From NCBI GenBank assembly GCA_041485845.1, contig JBGPKH010000134.1:1-16743 (forward strand): a stretch of DNA of 16,743 nt, in the 5' to 3' direction. Positions 1 through 7,946 of the stretch are shown here, piece by piece (the stretch's first letter is position 1; each line of letters begins with the position of its first letter). Source of the DNA: OMOG01 sp041485845. Its GTDB lineage: Bacteria; Acidobacteriota; Terriglobia; Bryobacterales; Bryobacteraceae. A program made the translations under genes and the position numbers. Under the pieces are notes generated by a model. The model was not told the origin of the DNA. It did not search any database and saw only the letters and a program-made list of their open reading frames with translations.

Positions 1-340
1 ATTTCTTCGAAGAACTCCCGCCCGCGCAAAGGCCGGTCGAAGATCTGCGTCAGGCTCACTTCCATCTGCCAGATCGATAGATTCCAATCGCAGCCTGCCG
101 GCCGATGCTCCGGCAGCAACGGCAGTGGGATGCGCTGCAGCCATTTTCGGAACACCCGATCGATGTTCTCCGGGCCCAACGCGTCACAGATTTCTTGCAG
201 TTTGCCCGGATCGCCACAAGACAGGAATCCATTGTCCAGTGCCTCGTAGGCGATCTTCTTCTGGTCCAGTTGCCGCTTGCCCATTCGTGTCCGTTCAGGC
301 ACAGCTTGATTCCCCACGGCGCATAGCTGCACACCTTGCC
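1..340 (-). pseudogene. Fragment of an unnamed conserved protein, frameshifted, continuing beyond the window edge
   Basis: I cannot name the family. Read on the minus strand, residues resembling CSYAPWGIKLCLNGHEWA are encoded from about 335 down to 280. The reading frame then shifts and continues as KRQLDQKKIAYEALDNGF, followed by a stretch containing SCGDPGK, RKWLQRIPLPLLPEHRP and WQMEVSLTQIFDRPLRGR, and it is still open at base 1. Only the two frames together give a protein-like sequence: one base appears to be missing near 278-280. The fragment has no start codon of its own and is fused directly to the truncated antitoxin start at about 336-340, so it looks like a rearrangement product. 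The motif order (LNGHEWAKRQ, then ALDNGFLSC, then DRPL.GR.FFE) reminds me of a hypothetical protein family in soil bacteria, from memory only. The rest of the gene lies outside the window. Confidence 0.5.
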
Positions 341-384
341 AACTCTTCTGGCGTTTTGGCGACAATCGGTTTGAGTTTATGCAT
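295..384 (-). pseudogene. Truncated HigA-type antitoxin start
   Basis: An ATG at 384-382 overlaps the stop of the toxin frame in the sequence ATGCATAA, the coupling usual for toxin-first HigBA pairs. The first residues, MHKLKPIVAKTPEELA, match the start typical of HigA/Xre-family antitoxins found behind Gp49-like toxins. After about residue 16 the similarity ends, the frame stops within 30 codons, and a neighbouring frame carries an unrelated protein fragment. The helix-turn-helix domain is absent. I infer that a deletion or recombination removed the rest. Identification rests on a short N-terminus plus its position behind the toxin, so it is moderately sure. Confidence 0.5.
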
Positions 385-712
385 CGAGAAGCTCCTTCAA
401 CCGTTTTCTGGCCAACTCCAGTTCGAGAGGAGGTGTCCGCTGGGTCTTCTTGACGAAGGCATGAAAGACCAGAACACCCTGTGACGAAGCCGCATCGTAA
501 AAACACGCGGAAACTGCCGTCCTCCGCCTTCACTCGGAGTTCCGATACGTCAGTAGCGACTGCTGGCATCGGCCGGGAGTTTGGTATACCAATCTGCTCC
601 CCCATCTGTAGCCGGAAGAGTCCCCTGCCCCCCTGCCCAGGCGGGTTCGCGCATCCTTCGGAAACCGGCGTATACTCTCCCGCGCTTTGGGATGGAAGAT
701 AATCGGCCGCAC
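377..712 (-). pseudogene. HigB/Gp49-family toxin, two frameshifts
   Basis: Three frames on the minus strand together spell a complete RelE/HigB-like toxin of the phage Gp49 (DUF891) type, an mRNA interferase family. From the GTG at 712, frame one gives RPIIFHPKARESIRRFPKDAR. After a G-rich run near 625-640 a second frame gives LFRLQMGEQIGIPNSRPMP and then ELRVKAEDGSFRV. After a run of five T near 520 a third frame gives FYDAASSQGVLVFHAFVKKT and ends ELARKRLKELLDA at the stop 379-377. The combined length, about 110 residues, is normal for the family. Both shifts lie at homopolymer-like runs, so either real decay or base-calling error could explain them. The cognate antitoxin behind it is truncated, which favours decay. 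Confidence 0.65.
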
Positions 713-994
713 AATGCCACTGTATCAAATGTGAGACATTCGGGATCGTACCCACCGGCTAGCTGCTTGCTCGGCCACCCAGAGTGCTCTTCTCCTGCCC
801 CTCACGGCAGGAAAACTCCTGAATCCACACCGCCAAAAAGCACCAGTTCCGATTTTTGAAATTTATTTCTCCTTTATTTTCAGCTCTGGTTTTCTCAAAA
901 CACCCGCGAAGCTCTTGACACGCATGTCAGTATTAAATCAGGAGAGGGAGTTGCGGTCTCGGCTCTTTCTCAGGGCTTGGTGCACAGGAAACCG

Positions 995-1020
995 AAAACC
1001 GCGGGCATGCTTGCGGTTTT
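995..1020. terminator. Hairpin terminator candidate, bidirectional
   Basis: AAAACCGC (995-1002) pairs perfectly with GCGGTTTT (1013-1020) across a 10-base loop, giving an 8-bp stem with an A-run on one side and a T-run on the other. That arrangement works as an intrinsic terminator in either direction. On the minus strand it lies about 180 bases past the acs stop codon. No other gene on either strand needs it more. Confidence 0.45.
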
Positions 1021-1182
1021 TCGCGTCGGAGCCCTTTAGAATCAGTATACCCACCGCCACGAAACTTGCGGTTTTGTCTTGGGCCGGACCCCCAGGCGTA
1101 ACAGACTCCAGCGAGAGAAGACGCAGACATGCGTCGCCGATTTTTGACAAGTCTTCCCTTTTCAACAAACCGGCCCTTCGAA

Positions 1183-1196
1183 ACGCATTTCTGCGT
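1183..1196 (-). terminator. Small GNRA-loop hairpin just after acs
   Basis: On the minus strand ACGCA, a GAAA tetraloop and TGCGT form a 5-bp hairpin followed by TTTCG, starting four bases past the acs stop codon. A similar stem, GACGCA/TGCGTC with loop GACA, lies at 1120-1135. Either could be a weak terminator or a 3'-end stabiliser. The stems are short, so this is tentative. Confidence 0.3.
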
Positions 1197-1199
1197 CGT

Positions 1200-3125
1200 C
1201 TACTCCTCGTCGTGCTGGGCGGCGAGGCGCGTCACTACGGACAGATCTTCGAGCGTGGTGACGTCGCCCGTCACGGAATTCGAAGTCACGATCTCGCGCA
1301 AGAGGCGGCGCATGATCTTGCCGCTGCGCGTTTTCGGCAGTGAATCGGTGAAGCGGATCTGTTCGGGCTTGGCGAAGCTGCCGATCTCGTGGGCCACCCA
1401 CTTGCGCAGTTCCTCGGCCAGCTCGGTGTGGTCCCAGTTCCCTTTCTTCAGCGTGACAAAGCACGCCACGGACTGGCCGGTGATCTCGTGCGGCTTGCCG
1501 ACCACGGCGGCTTCCGCCACCGCTGGATGCTTTACCAGGGCGGATTCCAGCTCCATGGTGCTCAGACGGTGGCCACTCACGTTCATGACGTCGTCCACGC
1601 GGCCGAGGATCCAGAAGTAGCCGTCCTCGTCGCGGCGCGCGGCGTCGCCCGCCAGGTACACGCCCTCGATGCGCTCCCAATACTGCTGCCGGTAGCGGTC
1701 GGGATCGCGCCACAGCGTGCGGGCGATGCCCGGCCACGGCCGCTGGATGATGAGGAATCCTTCGCGGTTGTCCTCCACGGGTTTGCCGGAGAGGTCCACC
1801 ACGTCGGCCAGGATTCCGGGCATGGGCAGCGTCGCCGACCCGGGCTTCAGCGGCACCGCGCCGGGCATGGGGGCGATCATGATCGCGCCGGTTTCCGTCT
1901 GCCACCAGGTGTCGACGATGGGGCAGCGCTCCTTCCCGATGGTTTTGTAATACCACTCCCACGCCGCGGGGTTGATGGGCTCGCCGACCGAACCGAGCAG
2001 CCGCAGGCTCGACATGTCGTGCGCGTTGGGCCACTGGTCGCCCTGCCGGATGAAGGCGCGGATGGCGGTCGGCGAGGTGTAGAAGATGTTGATGCGGTAC
2101 TTTTCGATCAGCCGCCAGAAGCGGTCGGGCTGCGGAAAATCGGGCGCGCCCTCGTACATCACGCTGGTGGCGCCGGCCGAGAGCGGCCCGTAGACGATGT
2201 AGCTGTGGCCGGTCACCCAGCCGATATCGGCGGTACACCAGAAGGTGTCGCTGTCGCGCAGATCGAACACCCACTGCATGGTCATGTGCGTCTGCAGCAG
2301 GTATCCGGCGGTGGTGTGGACGATGCCTTTCGGCTTGCCCGTGGTGCCCGAGGTGTAGAGCACGTAGAGCGGATGCTCGCTATCGAGCGGCTCCGCCGGG
2401 CAGTCTTCAGTCACGGCGGCGTCGAGCTCGTGCCACCAGTGGTCGCGGCCTTCCTGCATGTGGATGGACCCGCCGGTGCGGCGGTAGACGATGACGTCGC
2501 GCACGCTGGGGCATTCGGCCACGGCTTCATCGACGGCATCCTTGAGGCGGACTTCTTTGCCGCGGCGCCAGGCGCCATCGGCGGCGATCACCACCTGCGC
2601 CTCGAGGTCCTGGATGCGGGCCTTCAGCGCTTCGGCCGAGAAGCCGCCGAAGACCACGCTGTGGGTGATGCCGAGGCGCGCGCAGGCCAGCATCGCGACC
2701 GGCAGCTCCGGCACCATGCCCATGTAGATGATGGCGCAGTCGCCGGCCTTGAGGCCGCGGCCCTTGAGCACGTTGGCGAAGCGGCAGACCAGGCGGTGCA
2801 GCTCCTGGTAAGAGATCATGCGCTGATCTCCGGGCTCGCCCTCCCAGAGAATCGCGACCTTGTTCTTGCGATGGGTGGTGAGGTGGCGGTCGAGGCAGTT
2901 GTAAGAGACGTTGATTTTGCCGCCCACGAACCACTTGGCGAAGGGCGGATGCCACTCGAAGACGTGGGACCACTTCTGAAACCAGAAGAGCTCCTTTTCG
3001 GCCAGCTTGCCCCAGAACTCTTCGGGATTCTCCGCGGCTTTCCGGTACAGCTCGCGGTAGCCCTCCATTCCCTTCACGTGCGCGTGCTTGACGAACTCGG
3101 GGCTGGGCGGGTAGACGTTGGCCAT
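1200..3125 (-). CDS. acs: Acetyl-CoA synthetase (AMP-forming)
   Basis: Converts acetate, ATP and CoA to acetyl-CoA, AMP and pyrophosphate in the cytoplasm, through an acetyl-adenylate. The 641 residues match the family's usual length of about 650 and the frame is uninterrupted. Visible motifs are the adenylate-forming P-loop [11 protein letters not shown] (about 257-267), the WWQTETG acyl-pocket motif (407-413, whose second Trp corresponds to the residue that limits substrate to acetate), the hinge [13 protein letters not shown] (508-520), and [11 protein letters not shown] near the C-terminus with Lys603, the position acetylated in the Salmonella enzyme. The N-terminus ([21 protein letters not shown]) is also typical, supporting the ATG at 3125. 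It is divergently transcribed from the multihaem cytochrome gene, with about 120 bases between them. Identification is very secure. Confidence 0.97.
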   Translation of the reverse strand: MANVYPPSPEFVKHAHVKGMEGYRELYRKAAENPEEFWGKLAEKELFWFQKWSHVFEWHPPFAKWFVGGKINVSYNCLDRHLTTHRKNKVAILWEGEPGDQRMISYQELHRLVCRFANVLKGRGLKAGDCAIIYMGMVPELPVAMLACARLGITHSVVFGGFSAEALKARIQDLEAQVVIAADGAWRRGKEVRLKDAVDEAVAECPSVRDVIVYRRTGGSIHMQEGRDHWWHELDAAVTEDCPAEPLDSEHPLYVLYTSGTTGKPKGIVHTTAGYLLQTHMTMQWVFDLRDSDTFWCTADIGWVTGHSYIVYGPLSAGATSVMYEGAPDFPQPDRFWRLIEKYRINIFYTSPTAIRAFIRQGDQWPNAHDMSSLRLLGSVGEPINPAAWEWYYKTIGKERCPIVDTWWQTETGAIMIAPMPGAVPLKPGSATLPMPGILADVVDLSGKPVEDNREGFLIIQRPWPGIARTLWRDPDRYRQQYWERIEGVYLAGDAARRDEDGYFWILGRVDDVMNVSGHRLSTMELESALVKHPAVAEAAVVGKPHEITGQSVACFVTLKKGNWDHTELAEELRKWVAHEIGSFAKPEQIRFTDSLPKTRSGKIMRRLLREIVTSNSVTGDVTTLEDLSVVTRLAAQHDEE

Positions 3126-3189
3126 GGGAGAATCTTAGCGCAAGTTGGCAGCCCGCCGAAGCCCGTGAGGTTTCGGCGCGAATCGGGTC

Positions 3190-3201
3190 CTATAAGATAA
3201 T
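3190..3201 (+). promoter_or_regulatory. Possible -10 region in the acs/cytochrome divergent intergenic
   Basis: The AT-rich string TATAAGATAAT stands out in this GC-rich gap and offers -10 hexamers (TATAAG, GATAAT) about 45 bases upstream of the preferred cytochrome start. The best -35 partner, TTTCGG at 3171-3176, is poor. A TTGACT at 3209-3214 has no acceptable -10 downstream. Assigned to the plus strand by position only. Confidence 0.25.
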
Positions 3202-3247
3202 AAGGCCCTTGACTCTTTTATCGCCATGTGCCATTCTGGCTTTCGAA

Positions 3248-5062
3248 ATGAGAAATTCGATGGTCCTAAGGAACTTTCACAAAGCGCCAACTGGCCTTGT
3301 GGCAGTGGTGGCAATGGCTTTGGGCGCCGCGACCGCGGTGCCGGCCCAAACCAGCCTTCAGGCCAAACTTGCCTCGCGTCCGCTCACTCGCGGCGATATC
3401 GCCGCCTACAAGCTTCCCGCGACCACCCAGATCTCGGGCGGCCTGTTCACGGTGGGCCTTGGCGCGCCGGCGTACCTGGAGGCGCAAGTGAACAGCGCCG
3501 TGCCCGCCGCGGACATCACCGGCGTGACGTGGGAACTGACCCTCAAGCCGCTGACGTCCAAGGCGGTGCTGGCCGACGGCCCGCTGGGAAAAGAAGTGCC
3601 CGTCTACGAGCCTTCCGACCGCCTGGTCGCGCAGGTGGCGGGACGCGCGCTGCTGCGTCCGGACGTGGTGGGCCAATACGTGGTGCAGGCCACCATCAGC
3701 ACGACCAGCGCCGGTACGGTCAAGGTCGCCCAGACCTTCATCGCCGCTACCTACGTGGGGATCGCCACGTGCAGCCGCTGTCACAGCGGGGGCCTCGCCC
3801 AGAACATGGCCGTGTCGTGGTCCAAGACCGCTCATGCGACGCTGTTCAAAGACGGCGTGGATGGTATCGCCAGCGATCATTACGGCACCGGGTGCGTGGC
3901 GTGCCACACGGTGGGCTACGACACCAACGCCAATGCGGTGAACGGCGGGTTCGACGACGTCGCCGCGCTGTTGAAGTGGACGTTCCCCAGCGTCTTGAAG
4001 GCGGGCGCCTTTGAGGCCTTGCCCGACGCGCTCAAGAATGTCGCCAACATTCAGTGCGAGAACTGCCACGGACCCGGCAGCATCCACGCGGCGTCCGCCG
4101 CGAAGGTCGCGATCTCGGTCAGCATGGGTTCGGCGGATTGCGCGCAATGCCACGACGCTCCGACGCACCACATCAAGAACGGCGAATGGAACAATTCCCG
4201 GCACGCCGTGGTTACGCGCGATCCTTCCGGCGCGGGACGGGAAAGTTGCGTGGGCTGTCACACCGGGCCCGGGTTCCTGCAGAAGGTGCAAGGGGTCGCG
4301 GCCACCATCACGGATTACACCGCGATCACCTGCCAGACCTGTCACGAGCCGCACGGGCAGACCACCCCCGGCGCCGCCCTGCACCTGGTCCGAACGGAAG
4401 CGGTGAAGCTGGCCGATGGCACGACGGTCACGGATGGCGGCGCCGGCATGCTCTGCATGAATTGCCACCAGAGCCGCCAGAATGCGGCGGTCTATGCAGC
4501 GACCGCAGCGGCCTCATCGCGTTTCGGACCCCATCACGGGCCGCAAGCCGACATGCTGGAAGGCGCCAACGGTTTCACCTACGGCCAGTCGATCCCCAGC
4601 TCGGCGCATTCTCTTGTGGTGGAAGACACCTGCGTCGCCTGCCACATGCCGGCGGTTGCGGAAACGGATGCGTCATTCACCCACGCCGGCGGGCACACGT
4701 TCAAGCCGAGCTGGATCGACGGAAACAATGTCCAGCACGACTTGGTGGGCGCTTGCCAGCAGTGCCATGGGCGGATGATCGGCAAGTTCGATTTCCGGCT
4801 GATGGACTACAACGACGACGGCATCATCGAGGGGGTGCAGACCGAAGTGCAGCACCTGCTCGACGAGTTGTCCGCGTTGCTGCCACCGGTGGGCAAGGCG
4901 AAGTCGTCGCTCACCATCGATGCCGCGTGGACACGGAATCAACTGGAAGGGGCCTTCAACTGGCAGTTCGTCGCCAACGACGGCAGCATGGGGATCCACA
5001 ATACGGCGTATGCAGTGGGTCTGCTCAAGGCTTCCATCGCCGACTTGACGACCAAGAAGTGA
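3248..5062 (+). CDS. Exported nine-haem cytochrome c (cytochrome c554-like)
   Basis: A periplasmic or cell-surface electron-transfer protein; substrate and partner cannot be read from sequence. Counting from the ATG at 3248 (604 residues), a signal peptide (hydrophobic LVAVVAMALGAATA, likely cleavage after VPA, about residue 33) is followed by a haem-free, probably all-beta domain to about 165. Nine CXXCH haem-binding motifs follow, at about 175, 216, 270, 298, 334, 362, 403, 462 and 503. A DYNDDGIIEGVQTE stretch (520-533) resembles an EF-hand calcium loop. The end (GSMGIHNTAYAVGLL) resembles the helical tail of NrfA/octahaem-type cytochromes. Further histidines (HH and HxH, such as THH near 307 and PHH near 429) could be distal haem ligands. 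The frame also opens at TTG 3209, and ATG 3260 is possible; none has a good ribosome-binding site. It stands alone, convergent with the DUF4276 gene. Family is sure, function is not. Confidence 0.88.
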   Translation: MRNSMVLRNFHKAPTGLVAVVAMALGAATAVPAQTSLQAKLASRPLTRGDIAAYKLPATTQISGGLFTVGLGAPAYLEAQVNSAVPAADITGVTWELTLKPLTSKAVLADGPLGKEVPVYEPSDRLVAQVAGRALLRPDVVGQYVVQATISTTSAGTVKVAQTFIAATYVGIATCSRCHSGGLAQNMAVSWSKTAHATLFKDGVDGIASDHYGTGCVACHTVGYDTNANAVNGGFDDVAALLKWTFPSVLKAGAFEALPDALKNVANIQCENCHGPGSIHAASAAKVAISVSMGSADCAQCHDAPTHHIKNGEWNNSRHAVVTRDPSGAGRESCVGCHTGPGFLQKVQGVAATITDYTAITCQTCHEPHGQTTPGAALHLVRTEAVKLADGTTVTDGGAGMLCMNCHQSRQNAAVYAATAAASSRFGPHHGPQADMLEGANGFTYGQSIPSSAHSLVVEDTCVACHMPAVAETDASFTHAGGHTFKPSWIDGNNVQHDLVGACQQCHGRMIGKFDFRLMDYNDDGIIEGVQTEVQHLLDELSALLPPVGKAKSSLTIDAAWTRNQLEGAFNWQFVANDGSMGIHNTAYAVGLLKASIADLTTKK

Positions 5063-5086
5063 GGGCTCCCCTCACTCGACGAGTGA
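5058..5086. terminator. Hairpin/palindrome shared by two convergent stop codons
   Basis: AGTGAGGG (5058-5065) pairs perfectly with CCCTCACT (5069-5076) over a 3-base loop, and TCACTCG/CGAGTGA (5072-5086) forms an overlapping palindrome around one central base. The stop codons of the cytochrome (5060-5062) and the DUF4276 gene (5074-5072) both lie in these stems. There is no T-run, so a bidirectional terminator or 3'-end protector is an inference. Confidence 0.4.
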
Positions 5087-5807
5087 TTCGAGCCGGCGCA
5101 GCCAGCCGTCGAAATGACGACACTCCGCCCGTATGCGGGAAAGCCCAATCTCCAGCGCGGCCTGTCTGCCAAGGAGTGGCTTCTCGTATCCGGGCACGAG
5201 AGCGGCGATCCGTTTCGACGGCGCTGTGACCGGCGAATCGTTGATTTCTTCGGGCGTTGGAAACTGATCGCGAATCTGTTGGAAGCCCGACTCGAGATCG
5301 GGCCTCGCAATGCCGCGGCTGAAGGCGGCGCAATCGCTGAACAGTAGGCCTTCGAACTCGTGGAGCACGACGAAGGGAACGAAGCGCCGGGGATGGAAGT
5401 GCTCGCCCATCGCGGCTGTCAAATCTCTTCGTAGGGCGTCTTCCACGCAAGCTGCCCTGCCAGGGCCGGTTTCAAAAGCGGCCTGAGCGCGTCCCGGCCA
5501 GGCGTCGTCTCCACGCTGAGGCAAACCGTAGTAATCGACCATGGTGGTCGCGATGCACCCCGGGTCTTCCTTAAGATGGTTCATTATGTCCTCTTTTACA
5601 AAGGGCCAACTACAAATTCCGCCGCGACGGCTTCGCAGACGCGCGTTTCCCACGATCCGAGCGCTGACGGCATGATAGCCTTTCGTCACCTCCGGGCGGG
5701 GTTCTCGCGGACCGGACCGCGGGCGGCCTGGCGAAGTGGTCGCGTAGCACTGCGTTTACGAAGCCTTCCTCCGTCGGACCCTCGACATGCACCAGGAGTC
5801 GCGCCAT
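5072..5807 (-). CDS. DUF4276 family protein (Toprim-like), frameshifted
   Basis: DUF4276 proteins are predicted Toprim-fold nuclease-like proteins that commonly sit beside OLD-like ATPases; their biochemistry is poorly known. The gene starts at ATG 5807, three bases after the ATPase stop, with MARLLVHVEGPTEEGFVNAV containing the family's acidic VEGxTEExFV motif. The frame then departs, and the rest (about 205 residues from a GTG at 5689) reads YHAVSARIVGNARLRSRRGG, then HLKEDPGCIATTMVDYYGLP, VVLHEFEGLLFSD and PSKRIAALVPGYEK, all typical of the family. One extra base, or an equivalent change, between about 5689 and 5740 would separate the two parts. The second part lacks the conserved N-terminal acidic motif, so as written the protein is probably inactive. 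A sequencing error at the GC-rich junction is the alternative. Confidence 0.7.
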
Positions 5808-5810
5808 GGC

Positions 5811-6916
5811 TCACTCCGGAACCGGCCGCCCGCCAAATTCGTTCTTCTCCCAAAGCTGCCCCAGGCTGTAACGTTCCAGCCAGACGCCCAATTGGCCGGC
5901 GCTCAGACGAGTGAGTTGCGTGCCGCCGCCTGCGCGATCGGCAACCAGGACATCCTCCGGCTCAAAATGGTCCAACAGCAAGGAGGATTGCGTGGACACA
6001 ATCACCTGGGTGCCTACCGAGGCCTGCCGAATCAAAGAAGCCAGCATCTCGATGGTGTAGGGATGCAAGCCGAGTTCGGGTTCGTCGACCAGGATCACCG
6101 ATGGGCGATACTCCTCGGGCTGAAGAAAGAGCGTTGCCAGGGCTATGAACCGGAGCGTGCCGTCGGAGAGCGACGAGCCATCGAAATACTGATCTGATCG
6201 CGTGTGCCGCCACTCGAGCTTGATATTGTCCGGTTTGAGTTCCAGGGGCTTCAACTGGAAGTCGTCAAAAAACGGCGCGACCCCTTGCACGGTCCGCTGA
6301 ATCAGGCTGTAAGAGTCCTCGTGGCGCTCTCGGAGGTAATAGAGAAACGGTGCAAGATTCGAGCCGTCGGAACGCAGGAAATCGTTGTCGTCCAGTTTCG
6401 CGGTCTTGCGCATAGGCGAAGATGAACTGGTGTCATGCAGATGATAGACCCGCCAGCGTACGAGCCGATCCCCCACCCACTGGGCTCTGGGTTCCTCAGG
6501 GTTGCTGATGCCGGCCTCGCGCCCTTGTTGCCGCGGCACAAGTTCTGCAAAACGCCTTTTGGTGCGGTCCTCCCAATGGACAACTTCCCGGGAAGGGAAA
6601 AGTCCGTCCTCCTCGGTTGGAGTGAGCGTCAGGTCATAGAGGCTCGTCCCGTCTGCAAAAGAAAAGAGGAAGCGGATCTCTGGTGTGGTTTTCGAGCCGA
6701 AGTGGAGCACCTTTTCGGCGCCGCCCGCCGCCGTGACGTAGGCCCGGAGCTGGCCCTCCCGGATCGCGTGGAGAAACGAGAAGACCCCAATGAAGTTCGA
6801 CTTCCCCGAGCCGTTTGAACCGATCACTACATTGATCGTCTGAGGGTCAGCTTCTCCACGAAAGCAATGCTTTTGAAGCCCTTAATCGTGATGTAGTCGA
6901 GAACCGTTGAGGGCAT
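5811..6916 (-). CDS. OLD/COG4637-like ABC-class ATPase, apparent frameshift near the N-terminus
   Basis: An SMC/ABC-type AAA ATPase of the kind paired with Toprim-like effectors in anti-phage modules. The start is set by ATG 6916 with a strong GGAGG at 6929-6925. It reads MPSTVLDYITIKGFKSIAF, then VEKLTLR, and then meets a stop at 6829-6827. One missing base near 6837-6841 would restore RPINVVIGSNGSGKS. The remaining 338 codons are open from 6827: Walker A GSNGSGKS, an ABC signature-like LSDGTLRFIALA, Walker B VILVDEPELGLHP and a switch segment VIVSTQSSLLLDHF. Restored length is about 368 residues, normal for the group. It begins about 20 bases after the alcohol dehydrogenase stop and is followed three bases later by the DUF4276 gene, so the pair was probably cotranscribed. 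Family assignment is firm; whether the gene is functional is unclear. Confidence 0.78.
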
Positions 6917-6936
6917 AGTTCGTGCCTCCAGGATAC

Positions 6937-7944
6937 TCAAAACGCAATTACCGCCCGCCCCAGGATTTCGCCGCGGTGCATGCTCTCCAGGATCGCCGGC
7001 GTTTCCTCCAGCGCGTGGGTGTGGACATGCGCGCGGATGGCGCCGTTGCGCGCGAGGTCGAACACCTCCTCCAGCTCCTGGCGCGTCCCAAGATAGCTGC
7101 CGCGCACCGCGATGCCCTTGACGATGGTATCGACCAGCGGCAGGTCGTACTGGTTCACCGAAATTCCCACCAGGACCAGCGTGCCGGTCCGCTTGAGCGC
7201 GCGAAATGCCTGCTGAATGGCGGCGGGCGAGGGCGTCAGGACGATGGCTGCGTCCACGCCGCCATACTCCTTCTGCAAGGCGCGGCCGGCGTTCTCGCCG
7301 GCTACCGCAATCTCGGCGCCGTTGGCGCGGGCCATCGCCAGTTTCTCGGCAGAGAGATCGACCGCCGCCACGCGCAATCCCCGGTGGCGCGCCATTTGCA
7401 GCGCCAGATGTCCGAGGCCGCCGTATCCGAACAGCGCCACCTTTTGGCCGCTCTCCAGACCGGCCTCGCGCAGTGCGCCGTAGGCCGTCCAGCCCGCGCA
7501 GCAGAGCGGCGCTGCCTCCGCGGCCGGAAGATCCGCCGGCACGCGCACCAGCCCGGCCGCCGGCACCACCGCGTATTCCGAAAGCGCGCCGTTCAAGCTG
7601 TATCCGAAGTTGGCCTGCTTGGGGCAGAAGCGCTCGCGCCCCGATCCGCACCATTCGCAGGTCCCGCAGGTCGCGCCCAGAAAAGTGATGCCCACGCGGT
7701 CGCCGCGCGCCCATTGGCTCACGCCATCGCCCAATGCCTCGACCCGGCCGATGCCTTCGTGCCCCAGCGTGACGGGCGTCAGCGGCAGCTTCTCGAGGCC
7801 CGACACGTAGAGGTCCGAATGGCAGATGCCGCAGGCCTCCATGCGCACCAGGACCTCGCCGGGACCGGGCCCGCTCAACTCGACGGTCTCGACCGCGACC
7901 GTCCCTCGCGCTTGCGGCAACACCGCGGCCTTTACACTGGGCAT
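6937..7944 (-). CDS. Zinc-dependent alcohol dehydrogenase (MDR family)
   Basis: Interconverts alcohols and aldehydes with NAD(P)H in the cytoplasm; the physiological substrate is unknown. The 335 residues are normal for the AdhP/AdhT type. The catalytic zinc site is visible as CGICHSDL (Cys38), GHE (His62) and Cys148/149. The structural zinc site is CGTCEWCGSGRERFC (Cys93, 96, 99, 107). The Rossmann loop is GYGGLGHLALQMA (173-185). The ATG at 7944 follows a GAGG and lies two bases after the stop of the MBL-fold gene, so the two are translationally close and probably one operon. The reading frame continues open far upstream through the MBL gene in another phase, but the protein clearly begins at MPSVKAAVLP. 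A role in aldehyde detoxification together with the glyoxalase-like neighbour is an inference. Confidence 0.92.
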   Translation of the reverse strand: MPSVKAAVLPQARGTVAVETVELSGPGPGEVLVRMEACGICHSDLYVSGLEKLPLTPVTLGHEGIGRVEALGDGVSQWARGDRVGITFLGATCGTCEWCGSGRERFCPKQANFGYSLNGALSEYAVVPAAGLVRVPADLPAAEAAPLCCAGWTAYGALREAGLESGQKVALFGYGGLGHLALQMARHRGLRVAAVDLSAEKLAMARANGAEIAVAGENAGRALQKEYGGVDAAIVLTPSPAAIQQAFRALKRTGTLVLVGISVNQYDLPLVDTIVKGIAVRGSYLGTRQELEEVFDLARNGAIRAHVHTHALEETPAILESMHRGEILGRAVIAF

Positions 7945-7946
7945 CG

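Larger units (their letters stand above)
713..1199. other. Gene-free interval with hairpins
   Basis: No convincing coding frame was found on either strand; the short open frames here show no recognisable motifs. The interval contains a GC-rich hairpin at 793-812 (TCCTGCC paired with GGCAGGA), a terminator-like hairpin at 995-1020, and two small hairpins with the same ACGCA/TGCGT stem at 1120-1135 and 1183-1196. The AT-rich stretch 850-900 is the least GC-rich part of the window. The promoter of the toxin remnant would have to lie at its left end, but I see no convincing one. Confidence 0.5.

Noticed and set aside
793..812. Hairpin TCCTGCC/GGCAGGA as a terminator
   Set aside because: Stem is good, but there is no T-run on either side and no nearby gene end that needs it.
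915..943. Promoter at TTGACA (915-920)
   Set aside because: The -35 is perfect, but no -10 lies at an acceptable distance (TATTAA is only 10 bases away) and no gene follows on the plus strand.
1389..3200. Open frame of about 600 codons on the plus strand opposite acs
   Set aside because: It is antisense to a perfectly conserved acs. The composition (Ala/Gly/Arg/Asp/His-rich, no motifs) is what GC-rich codon bias on the other strand produces.
3266..4468. Open frame of 400 codons opposite the cytochrome gene
   Set aside because: No recognisable motif. The sense strand carries nine intact haem motifs with a signal peptide, so this is a shadow.
6827..6845. Programmed ribosomal frameshift in the ATPase gene
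   Set aside because: No slippery heptamer is present at the shift, and a neighbouring gene shows an unrelated break, so an indel or sequencing error is simpler. Reinitiation at the TAGTG overlap is possible but would lose the first beta strand.
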